Counted from the stretch's first letter, positions 27,738-37,043 are shown. The stretch is DNA of 64,000 nt from Rhizobium subbaraonis (GCF_900220975.1 NZ_OBQD01000013.1:62001-126000); one strand, 5' to 3'. Numbers and translations: made by a program. The notes: generated from the letters alone by a model not told the origin.

Positions 27738-29417
27738 TCAGGAACTTGACGGCAAGGCCGGCGCGGCCCGGCAAACGGCAAACATGTCCTGCTCGGGTTG
27801 ATAGACCTTCGCCGTCACGTTCATCATTCCAAGCAGGCTGGAAAAGAGATTGTCATGCGAAAGCGGTCTTGCGGCCGATTTTCTCAAGCAATCGAGACCG
27901 AGCCCCATCGAAGAGGCGAACTGCCCGTCAAACCATGTGATCATCGGTATCCTCGTCTGCTCGTCAGGGGCCATGAAATAGGGCGTCCCGTGCAGGTAAA
28001 GCCCGTTTTCACCAAGAGACTCGCCATGATCGGAAATGTAGAGGAAGCCCGTTGAGAGCGTTGAACTGCGCGCCTTCAAACGTTCTACGATCCCGGACAG
28101 AACGAAGTCCGTATAGAGGATGGCATTATCGTATGAATTAACGATTTCCGCATCGGTGCACTGGGCGAGCTCAGCCGTCTGGCAATCCGGAACGAACTTG
28201 CGAAACGCGTCCGGGTATCGCTCGTAATAGGCTGGGCCATGATTTCCGAGCTGGTGCAGGACCAGGACACTATCCTTTGTGATGCCGCTAAGCCATTCGT
28301 CAATCTTCTCCAGGAAGATTTCGTCCCAGCAGTCACCATCCTTGCAGAATCGTGGATCTTTCGAGCCCGTAATCACGACATTTCGCACTCGATCGGCAAC
28401 GCCTTTGCTCCCCGTGTTATTTTCCATCCACGTCACGTCAACGCCTGCGCGGGAGAGCACGTCGAGCACATTCTCATTCTCAAGCCCGGCTTTGTGGCTG
28501 TAGCCTGACCTCTTCAGGTTGGAAAACATGCAGGGCAGAGAGACATCGGTCGCTGTGCCACAGCTCGAGACGTTGGGATAGTAGATGACATTCTGGCGGG
28601 CGAGTTCAGGGTTCGTTTGGCGCGTATACGAGTCCAGTGAGAAGCTTGCTCCCCGCGCCGTTTCACCGACAATGACAATGGCCACGCGAGGTTTGCTGGA
28701 GCCGTCGGACGGTGCGGCAATCCTGGCATCCTCGCCCAGCGGCTTGACGACGAGGGCGACCTCCTGGCTGACGCCCAGAAGATACTTCGTCGTATTGACG
28801 AGGGGCGTAATCGGATTGAGCGTCTTGACCAGGTCCCTCTTGGTGCGAACGATTGCCGAGTAGGGTTTATAGAACGTCGCAGCAAGGCCCGCGAAAATCA
28901 GAAGGCAGACAAAGATCGTAAAGCCGTTCTCCAAAACCTTTCGGCCGAGAGTCTGGTGGGTGACACGCACCCAGGACAGTAGCGCGGACGGCAGGACAAA
29001 ATAGAGGGCAAAGTGCCTGAGAAGCCCCGGCGTCATCAGATCCTGAGACTCCGCCCTGGTCGTTTCAAAGACGTTTCTGACCATGTCCGTATCGACGAAA
29101 ACACCATAGTTGTCGGTGAACCACGCTGCGGCGGCCGCCACGGCGATATAGAAAATGAGAATGGGCTTGATGACGTATTTGACGGAAACGGCTACGGTTG
29201 CAATGGTAAAGAGCGCAAACATGGCGGCGAATAGCCCGGCGTAGGCCCAGGGCTCGCCCTGCAGGTAGACTCCCGCCCTCGCCCAGAATGTCGCATTCAG
29301 AAATAAAAGCAGGTAGGTAGCCGCCAATATGCTGACGGGCAGGCTTCCCAGCGTCGGCCGAAATGCCTCAAGTTTCTTCAGGAATTTTCCAGACCCGGTA
29401 GCGGATACCTTCTTCAT
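27738..29417 (-). CDS. eptA: Phosphoethanolamine-lipid A transferase, EptA family
   Basis: A 559-residue enzyme: five N-terminal membrane helices (to about residue 185) and a periplasmic sulfatase-fold domain. The nucleophile region VGETARG places the catalytic Thr at residue 253; ISDHGES and LHGTPY supply further zinc ligands, and paired cysteines fit the family's disulfides. It adds phosphoethanolamine to lipid A, lowering the negative surface charge; relatives give polymyxin resistance. Here it sits behind a MerR-type promoter, suggesting induction by metal rather than by a PmrAB-like system. Confidence 0.88.
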   Translation of the reverse strand: MKKVSATGSGKFLKKLEAFRPTLGSLPVSILAATYLLLFLNATFWARAGVYLQGEPWAYAGLFAAMFALFTIATVAVSVKYVIKPILIFYIAVAAAAAWFTDNYGVFVDTDMVRNVFETTRAESQDLMTPGLLRHFALYFVLPSALLSWVRVTHQTLGRKVLENGFTIFVCLLIFAGLAATFYKPYSAIVRTKRDLVKTLNPITPLVNTTKYLLGVSQEVALVVKPLGEDARIAAPSDGSSKPRVAIVIVGETARGASFSLDSYTRQTNPELARQNVIYYPNVSSCGTATDVSLPCMFSNLKRSGYSHKAGLENENVLDVLSRAGVDVTWMENNTGSKGVADRVRNVVITGSKDPRFCKDGDCWDEIFLEKIDEWLSGITKDSVLVLHQLGNHGPAYYERYPDAFRKFVPDCQTAELAQCTDAEIVNSYDNAILYTDFVLSGIVERLKARSSTLSTGFLYISDHGESLGENGLYLHGTPYFMAPDEQTRIPMITWFDGQFASSMGLGLDCLRKSAARPLSHDNLFSSLLGMMNVTAKVYQPEQDMFAVCRAAPALPSSS

Positions 29418-29452
29418 GTCGGCGCCATTGTTCTACGATGAAGCTGGCGCGC

Positions 29453-29483
29453 TATGTACGAGCTCTAGCAGGTAGAGCTACAA
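29453..29483 (-). promoter_or_regulatory. MerR-type promoter of eptA
   Basis: On the minus strand, TTGTAG and TACATA flank the 19-base spacer CTCTACCTGCTAGAGCTCG, which holds a dyad. It is 36 bases upstream of the eptA ATG. Confidence 0.75.
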
Positions 29484-29791
29484 GGTCTATTTTGAAGCAT
29501 GGCGGAATGGATTAACTACCGTCCGCATGGTCTACGACCACGATCAAGACGAGAACCAGTCGCTTTTTGCCGCTGCCTGCAGCGAAGACGCGCCTCGCCC
29601 CGCAGCGCACTGTTCAGACATCCGTCATTGGCGCGAGATCCGTGCTTCCATCTCGAAGTCCGAAATTTCGGTCGCCTTAGAAAAGCCAAGGCAAGAAGAA
29701 AATCGCGTTGAGACGCGGGCCGCTTCGAAAGCGAACAGATCATCGCCGCCAGCGCTGGCGCCTGGCAAGGATCATTGAAGCCTGTTTCGCT
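29484..29791. other. Intergenic region
   Basis: Short overlapping frames only, none with a recognisable product. It separates eptA (leftward) from the end of the second BTLCP gene. Confidence 0.4.
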
Positions 29792-30400
29792 TCAATGAAC
29801 AGAGCTGACCAGAGGGGCTTCGCCATCCCGTATCGAAACCCATTTTCCGGTATGGCCGGCGGATTGTCTCTTAAGGTAGGTGTATCCAGTTTCGTCCCAA
29901 TTCAAAACCTTGTCTGTGAGATTGTCGAGAACAACGTCACCTACGTCAGTTCGAACGGTCAGGACTGCATGGCCCTCGCCGTTGGGCCGCCGCAATACCG
30001 TCAAGAGAAGGTTCGACGCCGAGATTCCATCTTTCAGCAGCAGACGGCGTTTGGCCAATGCGTAGTCCTCGCAGTCACCGGCATCAACTGGATAAGTCCA
30101 GAATTCGTCCACTCCGTATAGCTCCAGATCGCTCTTCGGCCGAACCGCTTGATTTATGGAGATCGTGAGGTTTTCCAACTGGTCTCTAAGCCGAGCCGAC
30201 ATAATCAGCGGCAACGTGCTACGGGAGCGAATTGAGCATTCAGAAGCGTTTCGCTTGCAGAATTCATAGTGTCCGATGGGTTGTGACGTTATGTCCCCCA
30301 CCTCCATGGCTGATGGATGGGCCGACGCGCCACTGTTCCCAAATGCCCAGGTAGCGATCACGCACAGAGCCGTCATCGACTTCCGCAAGGTCACCATCAT
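29792..30400 (-). CDS. Transglutaminase-like cysteine peptidase (BTLCP, LapG-like), second copy
   Basis: A 202-residue exported PF06035 protein, a diverged paralogue of the one at 22599-23198. The signal peptide ends near SGASA; the triad is Cys in DCEDYALAKR, His in GHAVLTVRTDVG and Asp in VVLDN. The two copies share the family core but differ in the region before WTYP. It diverges from lspA, with about 190 bases between the starts. Confidence 0.8.
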   Translation of the reverse strand: MMVTLRKSMTALCVIATWAFGNSGASAHPSAMEVGDITSQPIGHYEFCKRNASECSIRSRSTLPLIMSARLRDQLENLTISINQAVRPKSDLELYGVDEFWTYPVDAGDCEDYALAKRRLLLKDGISASNLLLTVLRRPNGEGHAVLTVRTDVGDVVLDNLTDKVLNWDETGYTYLKRQSAGHTGKWVSIRDGEAPLVSSVH

Positions 30401-30534
30401 CCCCCGTCCGATATCAATCGATTATCAAATCCTTAATAAATTCTTCTGTCCGCGTCCATCGGGCTTGAGCCAACACTTCGAAAAGTCTCGGTGCTCGACA
30501 TTCAAATTTCCACAGAAAGATGCAATGCGAACCC

Positions 30535-30555
30535 TTGAAGCTCAAGTGGGTAGAG
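30535..30555 (+). promoter_or_regulatory. Possible degenerate MerR-type box before lspA
   Basis: TTGAAG is followed directly by CTCAAGTGGGTAGAG, which matches the shared core CTCTAGTTGCTAGAG at 12 of 15 positions, and lies 32 bases before the lspA ATG. No good -10 is found at 19 bases, so this is weaker than the other sites. Confidence 0.35.
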
Positions 30556-30587
30556 CGTCGAAGCTATGACCAACCAATGTGACGGGG

Positions 30588-31091
30588 ATGACAGTGAAGC
30601 TATTCAGGAACGTCTCTTGCATTCTCCCCGCGCTCGCATGTGTGATCTTGGCTTTTTCGGCCGATCAGCTATCGAAATTCGCGATTGTCGAAATAATCAT
30701 GCAGCCTCCAAGAGAAATATACGTAACACGATTCCTGAACTTCACTCTTTCCTACAATACCGGAGTTAGTTTCGGATTCATGTCATCCTACTTTGCGGTG
30801 TATCCTGCAATATTATCTTGTATAACGTCCGTCATTGTTAGCTTGCTGGCTGTATGGATGCTGTGCTCAGCAACCAAAATGGAGGCCATTGGAATCGGCC
30901 TTATGATAGGAGGTGCCATCGGCAATATCTACGATCGGGTTAAGCAAGGCGCCGTCACAGATTTTATCGATTTTCATTTAAACAATTGGCACTGGCCAAC
31001 ATTCAATGCTGCAGATATCGCGATTTTCCTTGGCGCAGCTTGCTTAGTTGTGAGCTCCTGGCGCGCTCCTTCGAGGCAACTCATTAGATGA
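30588..31091 (+). CDS. lspA: Lipoprotein signal peptidase (signal peptidase II)
   Basis: A 167-residue, four-helix aspartyl protease that removes signal peptides from lipid-modified prolipoproteins. Conserved boxes NTGVSFG, GGAIGNIYDR and FNAADI are present; the catalytic Asp pair is about D116 and D143. The ATG at 30588 follows GACGGGG; a GTG at 30579 is possible. The gene is clearly less GC-rich than its neighbours. LspA homologues (PbrC) occur in lead-resistance operons with PbrR and PbrA, and PbrA/PbrR-like genes are 6-7 kb away here. Confidence 0.88.
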   Translation: MTVKLFRNVSCILPALACVILAFSADQLSKFAIVEIIMQPPREIYVTRFLNFTLSYNTGVSFGFMSSYFAVYPAILSCITSVIVSLLAVWMLCSATKMEAIGIGLMIGGAIGNIYDRVKQGAVTDFIDFHLNNWHWPTFNAADIAIFLGAACLVVSSWRAPSRQLIR

Positions 31092-31183
31092 AGTTATCGC
31101 GCTGTGACTACGCGACCGCTGTAGAGCGCTACTGTCAATAATCTCTGTTTGGGTTGGCAAGAACGCGCACTTGCATCACTGAT

Positions 31184-31834
31184 TTATCGAAAGCCGGCCT
31201 TCGAACTATCTTGGGATAGGGGCAGAGCCTTCCAGCCCAGAACCAGAATTTGCAGTCCGAATGCAAAGCGCTCGTCGGCATTTTCCGGAGTGACCCCACG
31301 TACCGAGACGGTCGCCGACGGAAATCTTGCGAGAAGCTCATCTGCTTCCAGATCTCGGCCCTGCCGAATCTCGTCTGGAACGTTAGCCAGCGCCTGTTCC
31401 TCGATTGAGAAGCCGATCACGTAGTGGGAAAGGATGAAGACGCTCCAACTCGCCCGGCGATCATCCATGCCGGCATCGAGCAGGCATTCGTGGATGAGCG
31501 ACCCGACGCGGAGGATGTTCTCGCTGATCGGATAGGTTCCGGCAAAAACACGGGACGCATCGCGACGGGACAGGAGCGCCTGGCGAAGCTCTCCCGCTAT
31601 CCGGCAAAGGCGGTCTTCCCACTGTTCACCTCGCGAGACACCGCGTCCGACATGCTCCAAAAGAGCGTCGGCCATTCCATCCAGGAGCGCGGACTTGTTG
31701 GCGAAATGCCAATAGAGCGACGGCGCCTGGATCTTCAGGGCATCGGCAAGATTGCGCATGGTCAGGCCCTCCAGACCGACCTCGTCCAGCAGTTCCAGCG
31801 CTTTCGTGACCACGTCCTCTTTGACAATCTTCAC
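31184..31834 (-). CDS. TetR-family repressor
   Basis: A 216-residue regulator with an N-terminal helix-turn-helix (GLTMRNLADALKIQAPSLYWHFANKSALLDG) and a TetR_C-type ligand domain. The start is GTG at 31834. It diverges from an FAD monooxygenase gene with two palindromes between them, the classic layout of a tetracycline-type repressor and the gene it controls. The ligand is unknown but is probably the monooxygenase substrate. Confidence 0.85.
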   Translation of the reverse strand: MKIVKEDVVTKALELLDEVGLEGLTMRNLADALKIQAPSLYWHFANKSALLDGMADALLEHVGRGVSRGEQWEDRLCRIAGELRQALLSRRDASRVFAGTYPISENILRVGSLIHECLLDAGMDDRRASWSVFILSHYVIGFSIEEQALANVPDEIRQGRDLEADELLARFPSATVSVRGVTPENADERFAFGLQILVLGWKALPLSQDSSKAGFR

Positions 31835-31858
31835 AATCTGTCTCCTGAACCATTGACC

Positions 31859-31894
31859 ATCTAACGCTGTTAGATTTATCTAACAACGTTAGAT
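31859..31894. promoter_or_regulatory. Twin TetR operators
   Basis: Two 17-base palindromes, ATCTAAC-GCT-GTTAGAT and ATCTAAC-AAC-GTTAGAT, lie 2 bases apart between the divergent TetR and monooxygenase genes. The identical 7-base arms and spacing indicate binding of two repressor dimers. Confidence 0.85.
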
Positions 31895-31907
31895 TGGAGT
31901 TCTGCAC

Positions 31908-33338
31908 ATGAAAAATCGCTTCGACGTCATTGTGGTCGGTGCCGGCCCCGTCGGGTTGTGGATCGGTTGTGAACTGAAACTCGCCAGGATCGACGTCGCC
32001 GTGATCGAGCGGCGTAGCGAACCCACTGCGCAATCGCGCGCCTTGACGATCCACGGCCGTTCGCTCGAGGTTTTTGCGTTGCGTGGCATCGCGGATCGGC
32101 TGCTTTCGACAGGCAGGCCGATCCCGACCGGTCACTATGCCGTCCTCGACACGCGGCTGGACTTTTCGCGGTTCGACACCCGTTTCCCTTACACGCTGTT
32201 CATCCCCCAAGCTGTCACTGAAGCGAAACTCGAGGAACATGCACTCGAACTGGGAGTGGACCTTCGGCGCGGGGTCTCAGTCCAAGGTGTCGAGAACAAA
32301 GGCGACCAGGTTCATGTCGCGACAGATACCGGGGAGTTGATCGCAGATTATGTGGTGGGCGCCGACGGTGCACGCAGCATCGTCCGGGAGCAGGCCAGGA
32401 TCGCATATGAGGGTCACGATGCGCGCAACACACTGATGCTGGGCGACGTCGTGCTCGGCGTTCCACCGGCGGCACCCGTCGTCTCCGTCACCAACGAGCG
32501 CGGCCTCGTGATGATGGCGCCGCTCGGCGACGGCAAGCATTATCGGATCGTGATGGTCGATCCCGAACAGATGCATGTTCCGAGGAGTGAGCCCGTGACG
32601 CTCGACCAACTGGCAAAGCCGGTAGCGCACATCACAGGGCAAGAGTTCGAACCGCGCGATCCGATCTGGATGTCGCGCTTCACCGACGAGACGCGACTGG
32701 CAGCGACCTACAACAAGGGGCGGATCCTGCTTGCCGGGGATGCAGCCCACATCCATGCGCCGATGGGCGGCCAGGGCATGAACGTCGGACTTCAGGATGC
32801 CATGAACCTTGGCTGGAAACTGGCCGCCGTGGTGAAGGGAGAGGCCCCGGCCACGATGCTGGACAGCTATACGGCGGAGCGACGGCCCGTCGGCGAGGCG
32901 CTCTATGCCAATACGCTCGCCCAGGTCGGCCTCGTCACGCGCTTCGATCCAGCGACGCTGGCGCTGCGGGCCACGCTCAACGATTTGCTGGGCATACCTG
33001 CGGTGAACCGCAGGCTCGCCGGAGAGCTCTCCGGATTCGACGTTGCATACGGCAGTGATGCCAAGGCAGCGCTTTCCGCCGGGAGGCTGGCCGAAGGTGT
33101 GCGCATCCCGGATGTCGACATCACCGTCAATGAAACCACTTCCCCGATCTACAGTCTGCTGGCGAAAGGCAACTGGCTGCACATCGCCTTTGACGCAGGC
33201 GTGGAGGCGAGTAGCCCGGATTGGCTGCGACGAGAACGGATCCGGTTCGTGACGGCAAAGCCGTTCGATCATGCGGCATTCATCGGCCTGCGTGCCGTGC
33301 TGGTACGCCCGGACGGTTACGTTTCCAGCTTCGAATAG
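31908..33338 (+). CDS. FAD-dependent aromatic/antibiotic monooxygenase
   Basis: A 476-residue class A flavin monooxygenase (PheA/TfdB-like; also related to rifampicin and tetracycline monooxygenases). GAGPVG near residue 11 binds FAD, and LLAGDAAHIHAPMGGQGMN at about 275-293 is the second FAD motif. The C-terminal domain is about 100 residues. Control by the adjacent TetR repressor suggests a xenobiotic or antibiotic substrate; the sequence does not say which. Confidence 0.85.
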   Translation: MKNRFDVIVVGAGPVGLWIGCELKLARIDVAVIERRSEPTAQSRALTIHGRSLEVFALRGIADRLLSTGRPIPTGHYAVLDTRLDFSRFDTRFPYTLFIPQAVTEAKLEEHALELGVDLRRGVSVQGVENKGDQVHVATDTGELIADYVVGADGARSIVREQARIAYEGHDARNTLMLGDVVLGVPPAAPVVSVTNERGLVMMAPLGDGKHYRIVMVDPEQMHVPRSEPVTLDQLAKPVAHITGQEFEPRDPIWMSRFTDETRLAATYNKGRILLAGDAAHIHAPMGGQGMNVGLQDAMNLGWKLAAVVKGEAPATMLDSYTAERRPVGEALYANTLAQVGLVTRFDPATLALRATLNDLLGIPAVNRRLAGELSGFDVAYGSDAKAALSAGRLAEGVRIPDVDITVNETTSPIYSLLAKGNWLHIAFDAGVEASSPDWLRRERIRFVTAKPFDHAAFIGLRAVLVRPDGYVSSFE

Positions 33339-33714
33339 CGCGGAGCGACGGAATTGAAAGGCGCAATACTCCCGGTCTCACGCGGGCGTTCGTGGAGATG
33401 ATTTTGCATGGCGTCATCGCGTGGTTGTCGCGCGACTGGCGGTTCTTTCCGGCCAAGCGTCAATCAACGGCAACGAATCTTCGGCGGGCTGCGCCTGCTC
33501 GCCGATGACTCATCGCCTTGAGATAGCCGGGGCGGCTGGCAGTACTACCACCCCCGTTCATAGCGGGGTCAAAAGGCAGTCGCCCGTCGCGCATGCCGAC
33601 GCGGCAACACCGTTAAGCTCAATCACCGTACCGCGGGTAGCTTCCATACCTCGCGAGAAGTGGGCACGATCGATGATTGCTGTCAGACCGGTAGTAAAAA
33701 ACGGCGGCCAGCGG
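33339..33714. other. Intergenic region
   Basis: No gene recognised. It lies between the convergent monooxygenase and pseudoazurin genes; only short unconvincing frames are open. Confidence 0.4.
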
Positions 33715-34167
33715 TCAAACGGCCGGCACCTGCGCGAGCAACTCTTCAAACACTTTCTTCGCCTTGCCGGTCTGCTTGACAGCCTTGGCCTGGTCGAGAT
33801 TGACCGGCTTGCCGACGACGATCAGGGCGACCATGCCCATCCCGTAGTGCGGCAGGCACTTCACGCCATAGACACCCTCCTTTTCAAGAGTCACCGTGAT
33901 CTGCTCGTTCATCTTGCCCTTAAAGGCCGTTGCGTCATCCGGGATCATCCCCTTGATACTCTCAGCGTTGTGAGACTTGTCGGTCGGGACGAAGGTGACG
34001 GTGTCGCCAGGCGCGGCGACGATGAAATCAGGTTCGTAAACCATCGCCCCCTTCTTGCCCTTGTTGAGCATCATGACCTGATGGTCGGTAGTCGCCGCCC
34101 GCGCGGGCAGCGCAACCAATGCAATCGTCCCCGCAGCGCCCAGCATCACTTCGCGACGTGTGAACAT
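33715..34167 (-). CDS. Pseudoazurin (type 1 copper protein)
   Basis: A 150-residue cupredoxin with signal peptide (cleavage near ARA-AT). The blue-copper ligands are all present with pseudoazurin spacing: His66, Cys104, His107 and Met112 (SHNAES and VKCLPHYGMGM). It transfers electrons in the periplasm, usually to nitrite reductase, nitrous oxide reductase or cytochromes; none of those partners is in this window. Confidence 0.9.
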   Translation of the reverse strand: MFTRREVMLGAAGTIALVALPARAATTDHQVMMLNKGKKGAMVYEPDFIVAAPGDTVTFVPTDKSHNAESIKGMIPDDATAFKGKMNEQITVTLEKEGVYGVKCLPHYGMGMVALIVVGKPVNLDQAKAVKQTGKAKKVFEELLAQVPAV

Positions 34168-34710
34168 AAAAAAGTCTCCTCTCGACGTGTTTTTCGATCA
34201 TCCAACGTCGGCGTCACCGCCATCCGAAAACCATGGTGACGGATCGTCTCGACGCCACTTCTGCCACTGTTAGCGGCCGACATGAAGGGTGACGAGACGT
34301 CAATGCGTCGCAGCTGATATACGCAGTAATAAAAGGCGGTCGCGAGCGCGATCGAATATCCAAGCCTTTTCGCGCATGTCAGAGCTGGCATGCACTTCTT
34401 TCGCCAAGAGATTGATGGCGGCGGAACCCGGTCTTTTCTTCCTTCCGATGCCGGAGTTTCAGGGCTTGCGCTCAGACAGAACAACGCTCTCCATGTCTGA
34501 AAAGCGACGTGACTATCCGCTGCGCGGGCGAAATCCCACCGACGTGCGCGCGTCGACATTTGGTTCGCACCGAGGACCACAACTGCGACCGCGCGTCGCA
34601 ATGTCACGGCAGGTTCGGGAACACTCTCATTGAACCTCATGTTGCTTGAGCATTTATACCGACATTCAAAGTACGGATCTGTAATAGCAGTCGAAGGAAG
34701 GACGGCAGGC
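34168..34710. other. Gene-poor region between pseudoazurin and ccdA
   Basis: It contains the pseudoazurin promoter (minus strand) and the ccdA leader. A 114-codon plus-strand frame at 34289-34633 has no recognisable features and is not called. Confidence 0.4.
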
Positions 34711-35439
34711 GTGGCGATTGATGTCTCAGCGGTCGGGCTTGTCACAGCGATTGCGGCCGGCGCCATATCATTCGTGTCCCCATGCGTTCTCCCGCTGGTT
34801 CCAGGCTATCTCTCGTTCGTCTCCAGTGGCGTCGATCCTGCGTCTAGGCACCTTTCGGATCGTCTCAAGGTCGTCCGGTCGGCGCTGTTCTTCATAGCCG
34901 GGTTTTCGACGGTCTTTGTGTTGCTGGGACTCGGTGCGCAAGCGTTCGGCGGTATTCTCTTGCGGTACAATGTCGAGGCGAATCTCCTTGGTGGGGCACT
35001 GCTGGTTTGTTTCGGCTTTGTGATGACCGGTTTGGTCAAGCTACCTGGGCTTCTCAGCGATTTTAGACTGCCAGGGCCGCGAACCGTGTCGGGGCCAGCC
35101 GGGGCCTATACGCTTGGTCTCACATTCGCCTTTGGATGGACGCCTTGCATCGGCCCCGTCCTCGGTTCGATCCTTACGCTGGCCGCAATGTCGGCCGGAA
35201 GCGGCGCAGTCCTCCTCGCAGCCTACAGCGCCGGCCTTGGAATTCCGTTCTTGACACTCGCTGTCGCGTTCAGCAGCTTAGCGGCCGGGTTCAAGCGCAT
35301 CCGATACGCTGGTCATCTCCTCAATGTTCTAGCCGGCGGCATCATGATCATTATGGGGATATTGATGATGACAGGTCGTCTCACGATGATCGCATTTTGG
35401 CTCCTCGAGCGCTTTCCCGGGCTTGGCTATATAGGCTAA
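34711..35439 (+). CDS. ccdA: CcdA/DsbD-type membrane electron transporter
   Basis: A 242-residue protein with six membrane helices. The two redox cysteines are in SFVSPCVLPLVPGYLSF and FGWTPCIGPVLGS, the invariant CcdA motifs. It carries reducing power from cytoplasmic thioredoxin to the periplasm. The GTG at 34711, with an AAGGAAGGACGG leader, is preferred; an ATG at 34639 would add 24 non-family residues. Only 5 bases separate it from lnt. It could counterbalance the oxidising DsbA/DsbB genes in the cargo. Confidence 0.85.
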   Translation: MAIDVSAVGLVTAIAAGAISFVSPCVLPLVPGYLSFVSSGVDPASRHLSDRLKVVRSALFFIAGFSTVFVLLGLGAQAFGGILLRYNVEANLLGGALLVCFGFVMTGLVKLPGLLSDFRLPGPRTVSGPAGAYTLGLTFAFGWTPCIGPVLGSILTLAAMSAGSGAVLLAAYSAGLGIPFLTLAVAFSSLAAGFKRIRYAGHLLNVLAGGIMIIMGILMMTGRLTMIAFWLLERFPGLGYIG

Positions 35440-35444
35440 GGGGT

Positions 35445-37043
35445 GTGCGAAGGAGACTGAATACGAACCTGGCTGGCTGGATTTCGCAAGAGAGATCATT
35501 CACACGGTTTCGCCATAGGTTGGTCACTGTGACCCTGATCGGCGGGCTGAGTGGTTTGGCGTTCGCTCCCTTCTTTCTCTTTCCGTTCGCATATATTGGC
35601 CTTTACACGCTTGCCATTCTGACACGCCGAAGTCGTAACGCGCCGGCGGCCTTCCTGGTCGGATGGGCGTTCGGCCTGGGTCAATTCGTTGTGGGCTTGA
35701 GTTGGATAACCGAGAGCTTTGCGGTCGAAGCCGAGAAGTTCTCCATGCTGGCATGGCCCTCGGTGATCGCGCTTTCTGCATTTCTTGCTGTGTTCCCGGC
35801 GCTCGCCGCAATGGCCGCTCGCTATCTCGGCGGACCGAGCCTGCGCACCTTCATCATCCTTCCGGCGACGTGGGCGGTGGCGGAGATGGCCCGCGGTGTG
35901 ATCCTGACAGGATTTCCCTGGAACCTCATCGGGTACATCTGGGGATTTAGCGACCAGGTCCTCCAGGGGGTTTCGGTCATGGGAATCTATGGCCTCGGGT
36001 TCCTTACCATTCTCATGGCGACTATGCCGCTCCTGATCAGCGAGAAATATGAGCTGAACCGCCTGTCTGCCGCTCTCGTTATGATCCTGGCGCCCAGCCT
36101 CTCCTTCGTCGTTCTGTGGGCTGGCGGGGCAATGCGCCTCGCTGCCACCGACGTTGCGGAAGATGGCCAGCATGTGCGGATCGTCCAGCCGAACATTCCC
36201 CAAAGCCAGAAATGGGAAGCGAACCAAGCGCAAGCAATCCTCGGCAAGCTTCTTGCCCTCAGCACGTCCGGTGAAGGTGATCGACCACGCTTCGTCATCT
36301 GGCCGGAGACCGCATATCCTATTCTGTTCGAAGCTGGTCGCAACGTCCCTCCAGCCCTCATGGCCAGTGTACCACCAGGCGGACTCCTTCTTTTCGGAGC
36401 CGTCAGGGAAGCTCCCGCCAGGCCTCCGAATGATTCAGGACTGCTGAACAGCGTTGTCGCGCTCGACGACGAAGGAATCGTCGTTGCGGACTACGACAAA
36501 GTACGATTGGTGCCGTTTGGAGAGTTCACGCCGTTCAGGAACGCTCTCGGCGCCATGAAGATGACCGTAGGCGACATCGACTATGTTCCAGGTGGAAACA
36601 CGGCACCCATGCGCCTGGTTGGCTTGCCCGCAGCGAGGGCCCTGATCTGCTACGAGGCTGTCTTTCCACGGTCTGGGAGCGATGGAGAAAGGTGGATCCT
36701 GAACATCACGAATGATGCGTGGTTTGGCATGTCTGCCGGACCTTACCAGCACTTTCTTGCCGCACGAGTAAGAGCGATCGAAGCAGGGCTGCCCCTCGTG
36801 CGAGCGGCCAACAGCGGTATCAGTGGGATCGTTGACGGCTACGGCCGAGTGATGAACATGCTTCCCCTTGACGTAAGCGGAGTGATCGATGGCCTATTGC
36901 CCGCAGCTACGACATCCGAAACCGTCTTTGCGCGGTTCGGCAACGTTCCAGTCGTGGTGATGATCGTACTTCTTTTTGTCGCTGGCACGGGAACACGGCG
37001 AGGATCACGAGGAACTGAACAGAATGATTTTCGCATCCAGTGA
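35445..37043 (+). CDS. lnt: Apolipoprotein N-acyltransferase
   Basis: A 532-residue enzyme with several N-terminal membrane helices and a periplasmic nitrilase domain. The catalytic triad is visible: Glu288 (WPETAYP), Lys352 (YDKVRLVPFGEF) and Cys402 (ICYEAVFPR). It adds the third acyl chain to lipoproteins after LspA cleavage. The start is taken as GTG 35445; the exact start is unsure because no ATG lies nearby. Together with lspA at 30588, two of the three lipoprotein-processing steps are on this element; lgt is not in the window. Confidence 0.88.
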   Translation: MRRRLNTNLAGWISQERSFTRFRHRLVTVTLIGGLSGLAFAPFFLFPFAYIGLYTLAILTRRSRNAPAAFLVGWAFGLGQFVVGLSWITESFAVEAEKFSMLAWPSVIALSAFLAVFPALAAMAARYLGGPSLRTFIILPATWAVAEMARGVILTGFPWNLIGYIWGFSDQVLQGVSVMGIYGLGFLTILMATMPLLISEKYELNRLSAALVMILAPSLSFVVLWAGGAMRLAATDVAEDGQHVRIVQPNIPQSQKWEANQAQAILGKLLALSTSGEGDRPRFVIWPETAYPILFEAGRNVPPALMASVPPGGLLLFGAVREAPARPPNDSGLLNSVVALDDEGIVVADYDKVRLVPFGEFTPFRNALGAMKMTVGDIDYVPGGNTAPMRLVGLPAARALICYEAVFPRSGSDGERWILNITNDAWFGMSAGPYQHFLAARVRAIEAGLPLVRAANSGISGIVDGYGRVMNMLPLDVSGVIDGLLPAATTSETVFARFGNVPVVVMIVLLFVAGTGTRRGSRGTEQNDFRIQ

